From positions 1 to 45,210 of the forward strand of contig JAQCGT010000010.1 of the NCBI GenBank assembly GCA_027730505.1: DNA of 45,210 nt, read 5' to 3'. This DNA is from Actinomycetota bacterium. GTDB lineage: Bacteria; Actinomycetota; Acidimicrobiia; Acidimicrobiales; Ilumatobacteraceae. The notes beneath the pieces are model-generated. The model was not told the origin of the DNA, did not search any database, and saw only the letters and a list, made by a program, of their open reading frames with translations. Within the stretch, counting starts at the first letter, position 1; the number at the start of each line of letters is the position of its first letter. Positions 15,859 to 23,907 of the stretch are shown one piece after another. The translations under genes and the position numbers were made by a program.

Positions 15859-16896
15859 ATGCGACTTCGCCTTGGATACAGCGTCGGCTACTGGTCATCG
15901 GGTCCACCCGAGGGTGCATTGGAGGCAATTCTCACCGCCGAGCGACTGGGCTTCGATTCGGTCTGGTCAGCAGAGGCCTATGGTTCCGACGCGCTGACGC
16001 CGCTCGCTTGGTGGGGGTCTGCGACATCGTCGATTCGACTCGGTACGGGCATCGTCCAGATCTCGGCACGTACGCCTGCCGCCACGGCAATGGCTGCGAT
16101 GACAATGGATCACCTCTCAGGAGGTCGCTTCATTCTCGGGCTCGGAGTCTCGGGTCCCCAGGTCGTTGAAGGGTGGTACGGACAGCCTTATCGACGGCCA
16201 CTCGAGCGAACCCGTGAGTACATCCAGATCGTTCGGTCGATCGTCGCTCGAGAGTCACCCGTCGAGCATCGCGGCAATCAATACCGCCTTCCGTACGACG
16301 GTCCGGACGCCTCAGGTCTCGGCAAACCACTCCGGGCGACAGTGCATCCCCATCGAACCAACATCCCGATCTTTCTCGGAGCCGAAGGACCCAAGAACGT
16401 CGCACTCGCCGCAGAGATCGCAGATGGTTGGTTGCCGCTGTTTTTCTCGCCCTCGGAGAACGACTTCTATCAGTCCTGCCTCGACGAGGGTTTCGCCGCC
16501 AGCGGAGAATCTGCGAAGTCCGCCCGGTTTGAAGTTGCTGCCCCGGTCCCGGTCATTCCCGGCGATGATGTGGAGGCGTGTGCCGATCTCATCCGACCGA
16601 TGTTGGCTCTCTACGCCGGGGGCATGGGAGCACGTGGAGCGAACTTCCACTTCGACGTGTTTGCGCGGATGGGTTACGAAGACGTGGCCCTGAAGGTCCA
16701 GAACCTCTATCTCGAGGGAAAGAAGGCTGAAGCAGCGGCTTCGATCCCGATCGAGATGGTCGAGGACGTTGCCCTCGTCGGTCCTGCGGGCAAGATCCGT
16801 GAAGAGCTGGCAAAGTGGGAGGACACGTGCCTGACCACGATTCTTCTATCTGGTCCTTCCGCACTCCTGCCGGTGATTGCAGACATTCTGAGCTGA
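15859..16896 (+). CDS. luciferase-like (LLM class) F420-dependent oxidoreductase
   Basis: 345-residue TIM-barrel flavin/F420 oxidoreductase of the luciferase-like monooxygenase superfamily. Seen: LGYSVGYW, AERLGFDSVWSAEAYG, TSSIRLGTGIVQISARTPAATAMAA, LSGGRFILGLGVSGPQVVEGWYG and ADGWLPLFFSP, patterns typical of actinobacterial F420-dependent members. Substrate unknown. ATG 15859 is favoured over TTG 15856 by the leaderless promoter. It is closely similar in motif order to the second copy at the right end. npdG in the window can supply reduced F420. Confidence 0.85.
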   Translation: MRLRLGYSVGYWSSGPPEGALEAILTAERLGFDSVWSAEAYGSDALTPLAWWGSATSSIRLGTGIVQISARTPAATAMAAMTMDHLSGGRFILGLGVSGPQVVEGWYGQPYRRPLERTREYIQIVRSIVARESPVEHRGNQYRLPYDGPDASGLGKPLRATVHPHRTNIPIFLGAEGPKNVALAAEIADGWLPLFFSPSENDFYQSCLDEGFAASGESAKSARFEVAAPVPVIPGDDVEACADLIRPMLALYAGGMGARGANFHFDVFARMGYEDVALKVQNLYLEGKKAEAAASIPIEMVEDVALVGPAGKIREELAKWEDTCLTTILLSGPSALLPVIADILS

Positions 16897-16900
16897 TCGA

Positions 16901-17128
16901 TCAGTCGCAGCAGCTGTCCCTCCACCCACAACCGGTACACCGATAATGGGCGTGCTCTGGGGCGAGGTCGGCGCCGCACAGGGGGCACTCGGGAAATGTA
17001 CCGAGCGGCGACCGACAGGATTCGTTTGAGCCGTCGACGTCAAATGTCACCTGACGAGCCTTCCACACCCACGCGTGCTCTGCGGGGAATTCGATGGGAC
17101 ATTCGGTCGAACCACCCAACCGCGTCAC
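16901..17128 (-). CDS. small C4 zinc-ribbon protein
   Basis: 75 residues from the chosen GTG. The C-terminal zinc ribbon is clear: C48-PL-C51 and C64-TG-C67 in PECPLCGADL...YRCTGCGWRD. The N-terminal part (PIEFPAEHAWVW) is not recognised. The frame stays open to a TTG at 17212 that would run into the divergent MFS gene. GTG 17128 has GGAG 8 nt upstream and a TAGGTT -10 (minus strand, 17148-17153) giving a short leader. It may be a nucleic-acid or metal-binding adaptor; function unknown. Confidence 0.6.
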   Translation of the reverse strand: MTRLGGSTECPIEFPAEHAWVWKARQVTFDVDGSNESCRSPLGTFPECPLCGADLAPEHAHYRCTGCGWRDSCCD

Positions 17129-17147
17129 AGCGGCGACTCCGTGATAC

Positions 17148-17153
17148 AACCTA
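17148..17153 (-). promoter_or_regulatory. candidate -10 for the zinc-ribbon gene
   Basis: TAGGTT on the minus strand, followed 20 nt later by GTG 17128, with GGAG at 17137-17140 as Shine-Dalgarno. Confidence 0.4.
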
Positions 17154-17193
17154 CGACGGACCTCGGGTCCCGTGATCTCATGAGCGCCCCCCA

Positions 17194-18498
17194 GTGAATA
17201 GCCAGCAGCCAACGGCCGACGGTCCGGCGCGTCGCAAGCCTGGTACGGCTCGGTCGGCGCTACAGCATCGTCACTTCCGGCTTTTGTTCATCGGCGCTGC
17301 GCTTTCCAACGTCGGCACATGGATGCAGAATTTCGTTCTTCCGGCATACCTCGACGTAAGAACGGGATCGGCCGCGTTGGTTGGGCTCCTCGTTTTTGCC
17401 CAGCTAGGACCGCAGCTGTTCGGCTCCGTCCCGGCGGGCGTGCTCGCCGATCGGGTGAACCGAAGGAATCTGGTCCTCGGCATGCAGTTCGCCATGATGA
17501 CGATGTCCGTCCTTCTGGCCGTTCTCGCTGGGTCTCATGCTCCGTTGTGGACCATCTTCGCCGTGCAACTCACAATCGGCGTAGCGAACACCACGCAGGC
17601 CCCGGCCTTCAGCGCAAGTCTGCCGATGCTCGTACCACGAGAAGACCTCCCCGGGGCGGTGAGTCTGACCTCTGCGATGATCAACGGAAGCCGCATCGCG
17701 GGACCTGCCTTGGCAGCGCTGCTGGGTGCAGTCGGACTCGAACTCTGGCACCTCTTCTACGTGAATGCGGCAACCTACATGTTCTTGATGATCCCGCTCT
17801 ACCGCTTGGGATTGCCACGCGTGATCAGCGAGAACACGGCGCGTGGATGGCGCGCCTTGACCACAGGTGTTCGGATTGCTCGTCGACGTGGCGTCCTCGG
17901 ACGTGTGCTGATCTCGATGTCGGCGTTCTCAATGCTCAGCCTTCCGTATATCGGGCTCTTCCCATCGGTTGCACGTCTCAACCTCGGTATCGCCGCTGAC
18001 GGATCTGCATACAAGATTCTCTATGTGATCTGGGGCTCAGGAGCCTTCGCCGGAGCGTTGTCGGTCGGAACGATCTTCTCTTCGTCAGATCGGCATCGAA
18101 TGATCAGGACCGGCTATCTGCTCTTCGCATTGGCTCTCGCTCTCTTCGCAGTTGTATCGAATTACGGGGCAGCTCTCGCCGTCTCGTTCGCCCTCGGCTT
18201 CGTGTACTTCCAGATTGCCACCACCATGTCAACCGAACTCCAGCACAATCTGCGCGAGGGCGAACGCGCCTCGGTGATGCCACTGTGGTTCATGGCCTTC
18301 GGTGGAAGTATTCCGATTGGCAATCTGATCTTCGGACCCCTCATGGATGCCCTCGGAGCAAGATGGACACTCCTGATCGGTGCGACCGCTGCAGCCATCA
18401 ACGCCAGATGGTGCGACCTGTCTCGACTCCGTCCAACCGAATTCCTCGACGAATCCGAGCATGGAACCACGCAGACGGGTCCATCACGACTGCACTAA
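17194..18498 (+). CDS. MFS transporter, EntS/MFS_3-like exporter
   Basis: 434 residues with about 12 hydrophobic membrane segments, inner membrane. The start of the transporter body, SALQHRHFRLLFIGAALSNVGTWMQNFVLPAY, and the loop GVLADRVNRRNLVLGMQ (the MFS motif-A loop between helices 2 and 3) are those of the MFS_3/enterobactin-exporter group. Likely proton-driven efflux of a small organic molecule; substrate unknown. GTG start, no Shine-Dalgarno and no clear -10; it is divergent from the zinc-ribbon gene. The stop is three bases from the convergent murF stop. Confidence 0.85.
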   Translation: MNSQQPTADGPARRKPGTARSALQHRHFRLLFIGAALSNVGTWMQNFVLPAYLDVRTGSAALVGLLVFAQLGPQLFGSVPAGVLADRVNRRNLVLGMQFAMMTMSVLLAVLAGSHAPLWTIFAVQLTIGVANTTQAPAFSASLPMLVPREDLPGAVSLTSAMINGSRIAGPALAALLGAVGLELWHLFYVNAATYMFLMIPLYRLGLPRVISENTARGWRALTTGVRIARRRGVLGRVLISMSAFSMLSLPYIGLFPSVARLNLGIAADGSAYKILYVIWGSGAFAGALSVGTIFSSSDRHRMIRTGYLLFALALALFAVVSNYGAALAVSFALGFVYFQIATTMSTELQHNLREGERASVMPLWFMAFGGSIPIGNLIFGPLMDALGARWTLLIGATAAAINARWCDLSRLRPTEFLDESEHGTTQTGPSRLH

Positions 18499-18501
18499 CC
18501 G

Positions 18502-19812
18502 TCAGGTGCCGAGGAGTTCTCGAACTATTCGTTCAAGTCCCGCAGAGCGGCTCGCCTTAACGAGAACTCCCACCGCCTCAGCGCCGAATCCAAAGCGGGA
18601 CACAACCTCGTCGATCGGATTGTCCACTGGGTCGGGGCCGTAGAGGCCAGTGGCAACCGGAATCACCACAACGTCGAGTTCCGATGCAATCGCCGCCACA
18701 CGGCGGTGGGCTGCCTCAGGTTCAGCCACTTCCGCCATCGGTCCGAGTATCGCCACATGGCGAGCGGCTGTCATTCCAGCGAGCGCCCTGAGTGCGGCCT
18801 CCATTGAGGTCGGATTGGCGTTGTAGGTGTCGTCAACAACAAACGATCCTTCGGACGTGCGGTGGACCGTCATTCGCTGGTCGGAGATTCGCGCTACGGC
18901 CAGGCGAGCCAAGGCAGAGTCGATTGATCCGTCGACCACACCTGCCACCGTCAGAGCGGCGAGCGCGTTGTCGACCATGTGCGCTCCTGGAATCCCAAGC
19001 CTGAACGGGGCAACGCCCCAGGGTGTCCGCACGACGCCGGATGCGCACATGATGTCATCGAACACCACGTCGGACGCGCGCACATCGCTGTCTCCAGAAA
19101 AGCCCACAACCGATGCATCAGTGCGATGACGCATCGCCCACACCATTGGGTCGGATGCATTGAGTACCGCCGTTCCCGAGGGGGACAACGCCTCAACCAA
19201 CTCTCCCTTGGCGCGAGCGACGCCCTCCAACCCGCCAAGGCGTTCCGTGTGGGCCTCCCCCACCCTGGTCACCACACCGATGTCCGGCGCCGCAATACCG
19301 CAGAGCCGGGTGATCTCCCCGAACCCGCGCATGCCCATCTCCAAGATCAGCGTTCGAGTATCCGCAGGTGCGTTGACGATCGTGTACGGCAGTCCCTGGT
19401 CGTTGTTGAAACTACGAGGGTTCGACCACGTTCGATCGGCACCGAGCACTGCGGCTGTCAGATCCTTCACCGAGGTCTTGCCGACAGATCCGGTGACCGC
19501 GACAACGGTTGCATCAGCGAGTCGTTCTGCCCGCATCGCGGTCGCGAGGCGACCAAGAGCGGCGAGGGTGTCTGGAACCACCACCTGGGTTTCCGGCCCC
19601 TCCGGTGAGTGCCGATCGACGAGCGCCGCCTTGGCACCTCGCGAACGAGCGTCCGCAAGAAAGACGTGACCGTCGCGCTCGGCCACCAGGGCGACGAAAA
19701 GGCTTCCAGATCGCAGGTCTCGCGAGTCGAAATCGAGTCCTGACAGCACGACATCAGGTCCGATCAGCACTCCATTGGTCATCCCCGCCACGTCGGATGC
19801 CCTGAACTCCAC
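18502..19812 (-). CDS. murF: UDP-MurNAc-tripeptide:D-Ala-D-Ala ligase MurF
   Basis: Adds D-Ala-D-Ala to UDP-MurNAc-tripeptide, the last cytosolic step of the peptidoglycan precursor. 436 residues from GTG 19812. Seen: N-terminal MurF domain (LDFDSRDLRSGSLFVAL), ATP loop AVTGSVGKTSVKD, ILEMGMRGFGEI, HMVDNALAALTVA and VDDTYNANPTSMEAAL. The frame is open to 19911, but that extension would cross into ddl, and GTG 19812 starts the family N-terminus (MEFRASDVAGMTNG). It is divergent from ddl, which makes its substrate. No other mur gene is in the window. Confidence 0.95.
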   Translation of the reverse strand: MEFRASDVAGMTNGVLIGPDVVLSGLDFDSRDLRSGSLFVALVAERDGHVFLADARSRGAKAALVDRHSPEGPETQVVVPDTLAALGRLATAMRAERLADATVVAVTGSVGKTSVKDLTAAVLGADRTWSNPRSFNNDQGLPYTIVNAPADTRTLILEMGMRGFGEITRLCGIAAPDIGVVTRVGEAHTERLGGLEGVARAKGELVEALSPSGTAVLNASDPMVWAMRHRTDASVVGFSGDSDVRASDVVFDDIMCASGVVRTPWGVAPFRLGIPGAHMVDNALAALTVAGVVDGSIDSALARLAVARISDQRMTVHRTSEGSFVVDDTYNANPTSMEAALRALAGMTAARHVAILGPMAEVAEPEAAHRRVAAIASELDVVVIPVATGLYGPDPVDNPIDEVVSRFGFGAEAVGVLVKASRSAGLERIVRELLGT

Positions 19813-19820
19813 GAGCGTCG

Positions 19821-19826
19821 ACAGTA
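19821..19826 (-). promoter_or_regulatory. -10 element for murF (overlaps ddl -10)
   Basis: TACTGT on the minus strand, 8 nt before GTG 19812. It shares bases 19825-19826 with the plus-strand ddl -10, so the two promoters cannot be melted independently. Confidence 0.45.
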
Positions 19827-19830
19827 CCGT
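19825..19830 (+). promoter_or_regulatory. -10 element, leaderless start of ddl
   Basis: TACCGT, 7 nt before GTG 19838; same hexamer and spacing as fabI. Confidence 0.5.
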
Positions 19831-19837
19831 GGTCTGC

Positions 19838-20911
19838 GTGCCTCCTCCGGTCATCAACCTTGTGGTGGTGTTCGGCGGTCGGTCCGCAGAGCATGACGTT
19901 TCGAGGACCACCGCCGCACACGTACTCCGGGCGGTGTCACCTGAGCGCTACTCGGTCACGGCCATCGGTATCGACACCCACGGCGAATGGTTCCAAATCA
20001 GTCCCGATTCGCTCGATCAGGCTCGTAGTGGTGCCGTTGAGCAGGTCGATGTGGTGGGTATCCCCATTGGTGTCGGCGATCTCATGCCCGCTGGCCATGT
20101 TGGCGATGGACCGGTCGTCGCACTGCCGCTTCTGCATGGCCCGCTCGGCGAGGACGGCACCATCCAAGGACTCTTCGAGATGGCGAACGTCGCCTATGTC
20201 GGCTCAGGCGTGCTTGGCTCGGCACTCGCAATGGACAAGGCGATGGCGAAACTCGTCTGTGCGGCTGTGGGAATTCCCCAGGCCCGCCACGTGGTTCTTC
20301 ACGCTCACGACCACGAGGCGAACGAGGTCGAAGATCTCTGCGAACTCCTCGGACTCCCGGCCTTCGTCAAGCCGGCCAACATGGGCTCGTCGATCGGGGT
20401 GAGCAGGGTCGGGAGTGTTGCTGAACTTCGAGCGGCCATTGACGTGGCGTTCACCTACGACCGGATCGTGGTCGTCGAGGAGGCGATCGCGGGTCGCGAG
20501 ATCGAGGTGGCTGTGCTCGGCAATCGTGCCCCAGTGGCCTTCGAGCCCGGAGAGGTGGTGCCGGCCGACACCTTCTACTCCTACGCCGATAAGTACCTTG
20601 ACGGTGCGTCGACAGTTCTCATCCCGGCTGAACTCGACCACGACGTTGCGCAGCAGGCAAAGGACATGGCGATAGCGGCCTTCTTGACCCTGCGTTGCAG
20701 CGGCCTCGCCCGATGCGACTTCTTCTACGATGCGGGTGGACGCGGCCTTATGTTGAACGAGATCAACACGATGCCGGGATTCACCCCGATATCTATGTAT
20801 CCGAAGATGGTCCTGGCCGGTGGTATCGGCTACCCGGAACTGATCGATCGGCTGGTCGATCTTGCGCTTGAGGAACACGAATCGAAGCGACGTCGCATTG
20901 ATCACCCATGA
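19838..20911 (+). CDS. ddl: D-alanine--D-alanine ligase
   Basis: ATP-grasp ligase making D-Ala-D-Ala for MurF. 357 residues, normal length. Seen: VVVFGGRSAEHDVSR at the N-terminus, MDKAMAKLVCAAVGIP, FVKPANMGSSIGVSRV (ATP/glycine-rich loop), DTFYSYADKYLDG (omega loop, Y-type), ARCDFFYD and LNEINTMPGFTPISMYPKM (magnesium site and serine/methionine). The YSYADKY form indicates a D-Ala-D-Ala rather than D-Ala-D-Lac enzyme. GTG 19838 is chosen by family N-terminus and promoter. The 3' end overlaps the TetR gene by ten bases. Confidence 0.95.
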   Translation: MPPPVINLVVVFGGRSAEHDVSRTTAAHVLRAVSPERYSVTAIGIDTHGEWFQISPDSLDQARSGAVEQVDVVGIPIGVGDLMPAGHVGDGPVVALPLLHGPLGEDGTIQGLFEMANVAYVGSGVLGSALAMDKAMAKLVCAAVGIPQARHVVLHAHDHEANEVEDLCELLGLPAFVKPANMGSSIGVSRVGSVAELRAAIDVAFTYDRIVVVEEAIAGREIEVAVLGNRAPVAFEPGEVVPADTFYSYADKYLDGASTVLIPAELDHDVAQQAKDMAIAAFLTLRCSGLARCDFFYDAGGRGLMLNEINTMPGFTPISMYPKMVLAGGIGYPELIDRLVDLALEEHESKRRRIDHP

Positions 20912-21504
20912 CCCGGTGAGAGCGCCGCACGCAGAAACGATCGAAGTTCTGCTCGCAGCGAGCGCAGCCCGGCAGGCGTTGCCGGCCAGCCGACAGCGTC
21001 GAGAACCGCAGGTTCGGTGCCGACTCCCATGACAGTGGCGTAGATCATCGCTGTGAGTAGACCCGGATCAGCTCGCCGCAGCGATCCCCGCGACATCTCG
21101 GCTTCCAGATAGGCCCGAAAGTCGGCGATCAGCGGCAAGATTCGCGACTGGAGATGGGAGACATGGTCCTCGTCCAGCCGTCCCACTTCCCGGATCAGGC
21201 CGAGCAGGGCCGGCCGACGAACCACTGGTCGGAACACTGCACCGACAACCGCTTCGATTCGGTCCAGGGGATCACTCCCGCCCGCCCGGATGGCGGCGTC
21301 GATCACCGCGATGAGTTCATTCGCAGCATGGTCGAGTACGGCGTCCACCAATTCTGACTTCGAACCGAACCAGTAGAGAATGCTCTGCTTTCGCACCCCG
21401 ACCACGCCAGCGATTTCGTCGAGCGAGACCCCGTCGACGCCGCGCGATCCAAATAGGTCGAGTGAGGCTTCGAGTATCCGCAGGCGGGTCGTCACTGGTG
21501 CCAC
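20902..21504 (-). CDS. TetR-family transcriptional regulator
   Basis: 200 residues. N-terminal TetR helix-turn-helix (about 5-55: LRILEASLDLFGSRGVDGVSLDEIAGVVGVRKQSILYWFGSKSELVDAVL), then an all-helical ligand/dimer domain. The frame is open to 21906, but upstream of 21504 it is antisense to the divergent reductase gene. GTG 21504 is preceded by a TAACAA -10-like hexamer at 7 nt (GTG 21495 is also possible). It is divergent from the reductase/dehydrogenase/LarA-like/acyltransferase operon and most likely represses it and itself through the palindrome between them. The ligand is probably a lipid or acyl-CoA, an inference from the operon content. Confidence 0.88.
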   Translation of the reverse strand: MAPVTTRLRILEASLDLFGSRGVDGVSLDEIAGVVGVRKQSILYWFGSKSELVDAVLDHAANELIAVIDAAIRAGGSDPLDRIEAVVGAVFRPVVRRPALLGLIREVGRLDEDHVSHLQSRILPLIADFRAYLEAEMSRGSLRRADPGLLTAMIYATVMGVGTEPAVLDAVGWPATPAGLRSLRAELRSFLRAALSPGHG

Positions 21505-21510
21505 CGAACT

Positions 21511-21557
21511 CTTGTTAGCAGATGTGTCTACCGAATGGTAGAGACCTGCTAAACAAG
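21511..21557. promoter_or_regulatory. nested palindromic operator/promoter between TetR and reductase operon
   Basis: Outer inverted repeat CTTGTTAGCAG (21511-21521) and CTGCTAAACAAG (21546-21557) encloses an inner imperfect palindrome at 21524-21545 with core TCTACC-GAAT-GGTAGA. The outer arms hold the two -10-like hexamers: TAACAA (minus, 21517-21512) 7 nt before GTG 21504, and TAAACA (plus, 21550-21555) 6 nt before GTG 21562. The inner palindrome is therefore equidistant from both starts and sits where a bound dimer would block both promoters. Binding by the adjacent TetR protein is inference. Confidence 0.65.
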
Positions 21558-21561
21558 TGCC

Positions 21562-23907
21562 GTGATCGCAGAGCAGTTGGCGGGACGACGAGTCGCAATC
21601 ACCGGGGCCACTGGGTTCGTTGGCACCGCGCTCGTCGAACGCCTGTTGCGTGGAGCTCCAGATTGCTCTCTCGTGTTGATCGTGCGCGACGGGCGCCGAA
21701 CCTCCGCAGCAAGGCGCACGGAGCGCGAGATCCTGGCCAATGATGCATTCGACCGACTTCGCTCCGAACTCGCGAATACCGAGGAGGACTTCGAGGCAAT
21801 GTGTCGGCGCCGGATCACGACGATCAGCGGCGACGTCGGCCGAGACGGGCTCGGTCTTGACGAGTCGGGTCGAAACGAGCTCCGGACGGTCGACACGATT
21901 ATCCACTCTGCGGCGACGGTCTCATTCGACAGCCCGCTTGACCAAGCAGTAGAGATCAACCTGCTCGGCCCGTCGCGCATCGCAGCCACCTGCGCTGAAC
22001 TCGGCATCACCCCGCATCTCGTCGCGGTGTCGACGTGCTATGTCGCCGGTAATCGGCGGGGAACGGCGCCCGAAGAACTCGTATCCGAAGGGCCGTTCGA
22101 TATCGGACTTGACTGGCGACGCGAAGTCGAGTCCGCCCGACGACTTCGCGGTGACGCCGAGGCCGACAGCCGCCGGCCAGAGCGCCTTTCAGAATTCCGA
22201 AAGCGTGCACGCTCGGAGTTAGGAGCGGCGGGCGCACCGGCACTCGCCGCGAAGACCGAGCAGATCAGAGAACGGTGGGTCCGAGACCAATTGGTCACGG
22301 CTGGTCGATCGAGGGCAGCGAGTGTCGGATGGCCTGACGCGTACGCCTTCACGAAGGCGCTTGGCGAGCAGGCGCTCGTTGAGTCCAGGGGGGACGTACC
22401 TGTCTCCATCGTGCGTCCATCCATCATCGAGTCGGCGTGGGCAGAGCCCCGTCCTGGTTGGATCCGTGGATTCCGCATGGCCGAGCCCGTCATCATTTCG
22501 TATGCCCGAGGGCTCCTTCGAGAGTTCCCCGGTGTCCCAGAGGGCACGATCGATGTCATCCCCGTCGATCTCGTCGTGGCAGCGATCGTCGCAGTGGCCG
22601 CACAGGGACCGGAGGCGCCATTCATCACTCAGGTTGCATCCGGGGGCGTGAATCCACTGCGGTATCGAACGCTCGTCGATCATGTGAGTTCGTGGTTCAC
22701 CGCAAATCCTCTATATGACAACCATGGACAGCCGATCGTTGTGCCCGAGTGGCGCTTTCCCGGTCGCGGTCGTGTACAGACCCAACTCAGTAGAGCCAAA
22801 GCCGTCGTCACACGCACAGAGGCGCTGCTACAGGCTCTTCCATTGCGAGGAAACCGTGCTGAGTTCTCAGCGACGCTTGAGACCCGTCGAATGGAGATCG
22901 AACGCGCACTCGAATACGTCGAACTGTACGGCCTCTACACGGAGTGCGAGGCGATCTATCAGGTTGACAACCTGCTGACGCTCTGGGATCAGCTCGACCC
23001 TCACGATCGGGAACATTTCTGCTTCGACCCTCGGGTCGTCGACTGGGCGCACTACGTCAACGACATTCACCTACCGTCGATCATCGAGCACGCCCGAGTG
23101 AAGAGCACGCCCGGCCGTACTCGAACCACCGACAGGTCGGAGCGTCTTCGGCGGCAGGTCCTCGACCCTCGGCGCCAAGTCGCAGCGTTCGATCTCGAGA
23201 ACACGCTCATCGCGTCCAACGTCGTCGAGAGCTACTCATGGCTCGCAACCCGTCGACTCGACCCGCGAGAACGGCTTCGGTACACCGTTCGGACTCTCGC
23301 AGAGACTCCCGGATTGCTCCGAATGGACAGGCGGGATCGGACTGACTTCCTGCGCCACTTCTATCGCCGGTACGCGGACGCGCCGATCGATCAGATCGAG
23401 GTCGACGTGGATGCCATGCTCACCGGTCTCATCTTGCGCAAGAGCTTCCCGGAAGGGCTCAGGCGAGTGCGCGAACACCGCGCCGCAGGGCACCGCACGG
23501 TGCTGATCACCGGTGCTCTTGAGTTCAACGTGGCCGGGCTGCGACCATTGTTCGACGAGATTGTCGCAGCGAAGATGTCGATACGTCCTGACGGCACGCT
23601 GAGCGGTGAGATGGAGACCGTGCCCCCCACGGGTGAAGCGCGGGCACAGATTCTCGCTGAGTACTGCGATTCGGAGGGCCTATCACTCTCAGAATGCGTG
23701 GCGTACGCCGATTCGTCATCAGATCTCCCGCTCTTCGAGGCCGTCGGTTTTCCAGTGGCGGTCAACCCTGAAACTCGTTTGGCAACGATCGCTCGTAAGC
23801 GTGGTTGGCTCGTCGAGAACTGGGGTACCGCCCGCGGCTTCGGAAAGCCACTGCTACCGATTGGGCCTGTCTTGTCAGAGGGTGAGCGACGCAGGAGCTT
23901 CCGATGA
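21562..23907 (+). CDS. fatty acyl-CoA reductase-like SDR fused to HAD-IB domain
   Basis: 781 residues, two domains. Residues about 8-400: extended SDR of the fatty acyl-CoA reductase/male-sterility type, with TGATGFVG (14-21) NADPH loop, HSAATVSFD (115-123), VSTCYVAG (156-163) and catalytic Y261-x3-K265 (YAFTK). Such enzymes reduce acyl-CoA or acyl-ACP to aldehyde or alcohol. Residues about 538-760: HAD-IB (SerB-like) domain with motif I FDLENTL (543-549), motif II VLITGA (647-652) and motif IV YADSSSDLPLFEAVG. In motif I the second acid is E546, not the usual Asp of DxDx[TV], and the expected motif III lysine is not evident (GEARAQIL), so phosphatase activity is doubtful. GTG start from the TetR-facing promoter; ATGA overlap with the next gene. 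Confidence 0.82.
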   Translation: MIAEQLAGRRVAITGATGFVGTALVERLLRGAPDCSLVLIVRDGRRTSAARRTEREILANDAFDRLRSELANTEEDFEAMCRRRITTISGDVGRDGLGLDESGRNELRTVDTIIHSAATVSFDSPLDQAVEINLLGPSRIAATCAELGITPHLVAVSTCYVAGNRRGTAPEELVSEGPFDIGLDWRREVESARRLRGDAEADSRRPERLSEFRKRARSELGAAGAPALAAKTEQIRERWVRDQLVTAGRSRAASVGWPDAYAFTKALGEQALVESRGDVPVSIVRPSIIESAWAEPRPGWIRGFRMAEPVIISYARGLLREFPGVPEGTIDVIPVDLVVAAIVAVAAQGPEAPFITQVASGGVNPLRYRTLVDHVSSWFTANPLYDNHGQPIVVPEWRFPGRGRVQTQLSRAKAVVTRTEALLQALPLRGNRAEFSATLETRRMEIERALEYVELYGLYTECEAIYQVDNLLTLWDQLDPHDREHFCFDPRVVDWAHYVNDIHLPSIIEHARVKSTPGRTRTTDRSERLRRQVLDPRRQVAAFDLENTLIASNVVESYSWLATRRLDPRERLRYTVRTLAETPGLLRMDRRDRTDFLRHFYRRYADAPIDQIEVDVDAMLTGLILRKSFPEGLRRVREHRAAGHRTVLITGALEFNVAGLRPLFDEIVAAKMSIRPDGTLSGEMETVPPTGEARAQILAEYCDSEGLSLSECVAYADSSSDLPLFEAVGFPVAVNPETRLATIARKRGWLVENWGTARGFGKPLLPIGPVLSEGERRRSFR

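Noticed and set aside
14510-15928. Long minus-strand open frame (472 codons) opposite alanine dehydrogenase
   Set aside because: It is antisense to an unambiguous gene, rich in Arg/His/Cys with no recognisable domain; a shadow of GC-biased third positions.
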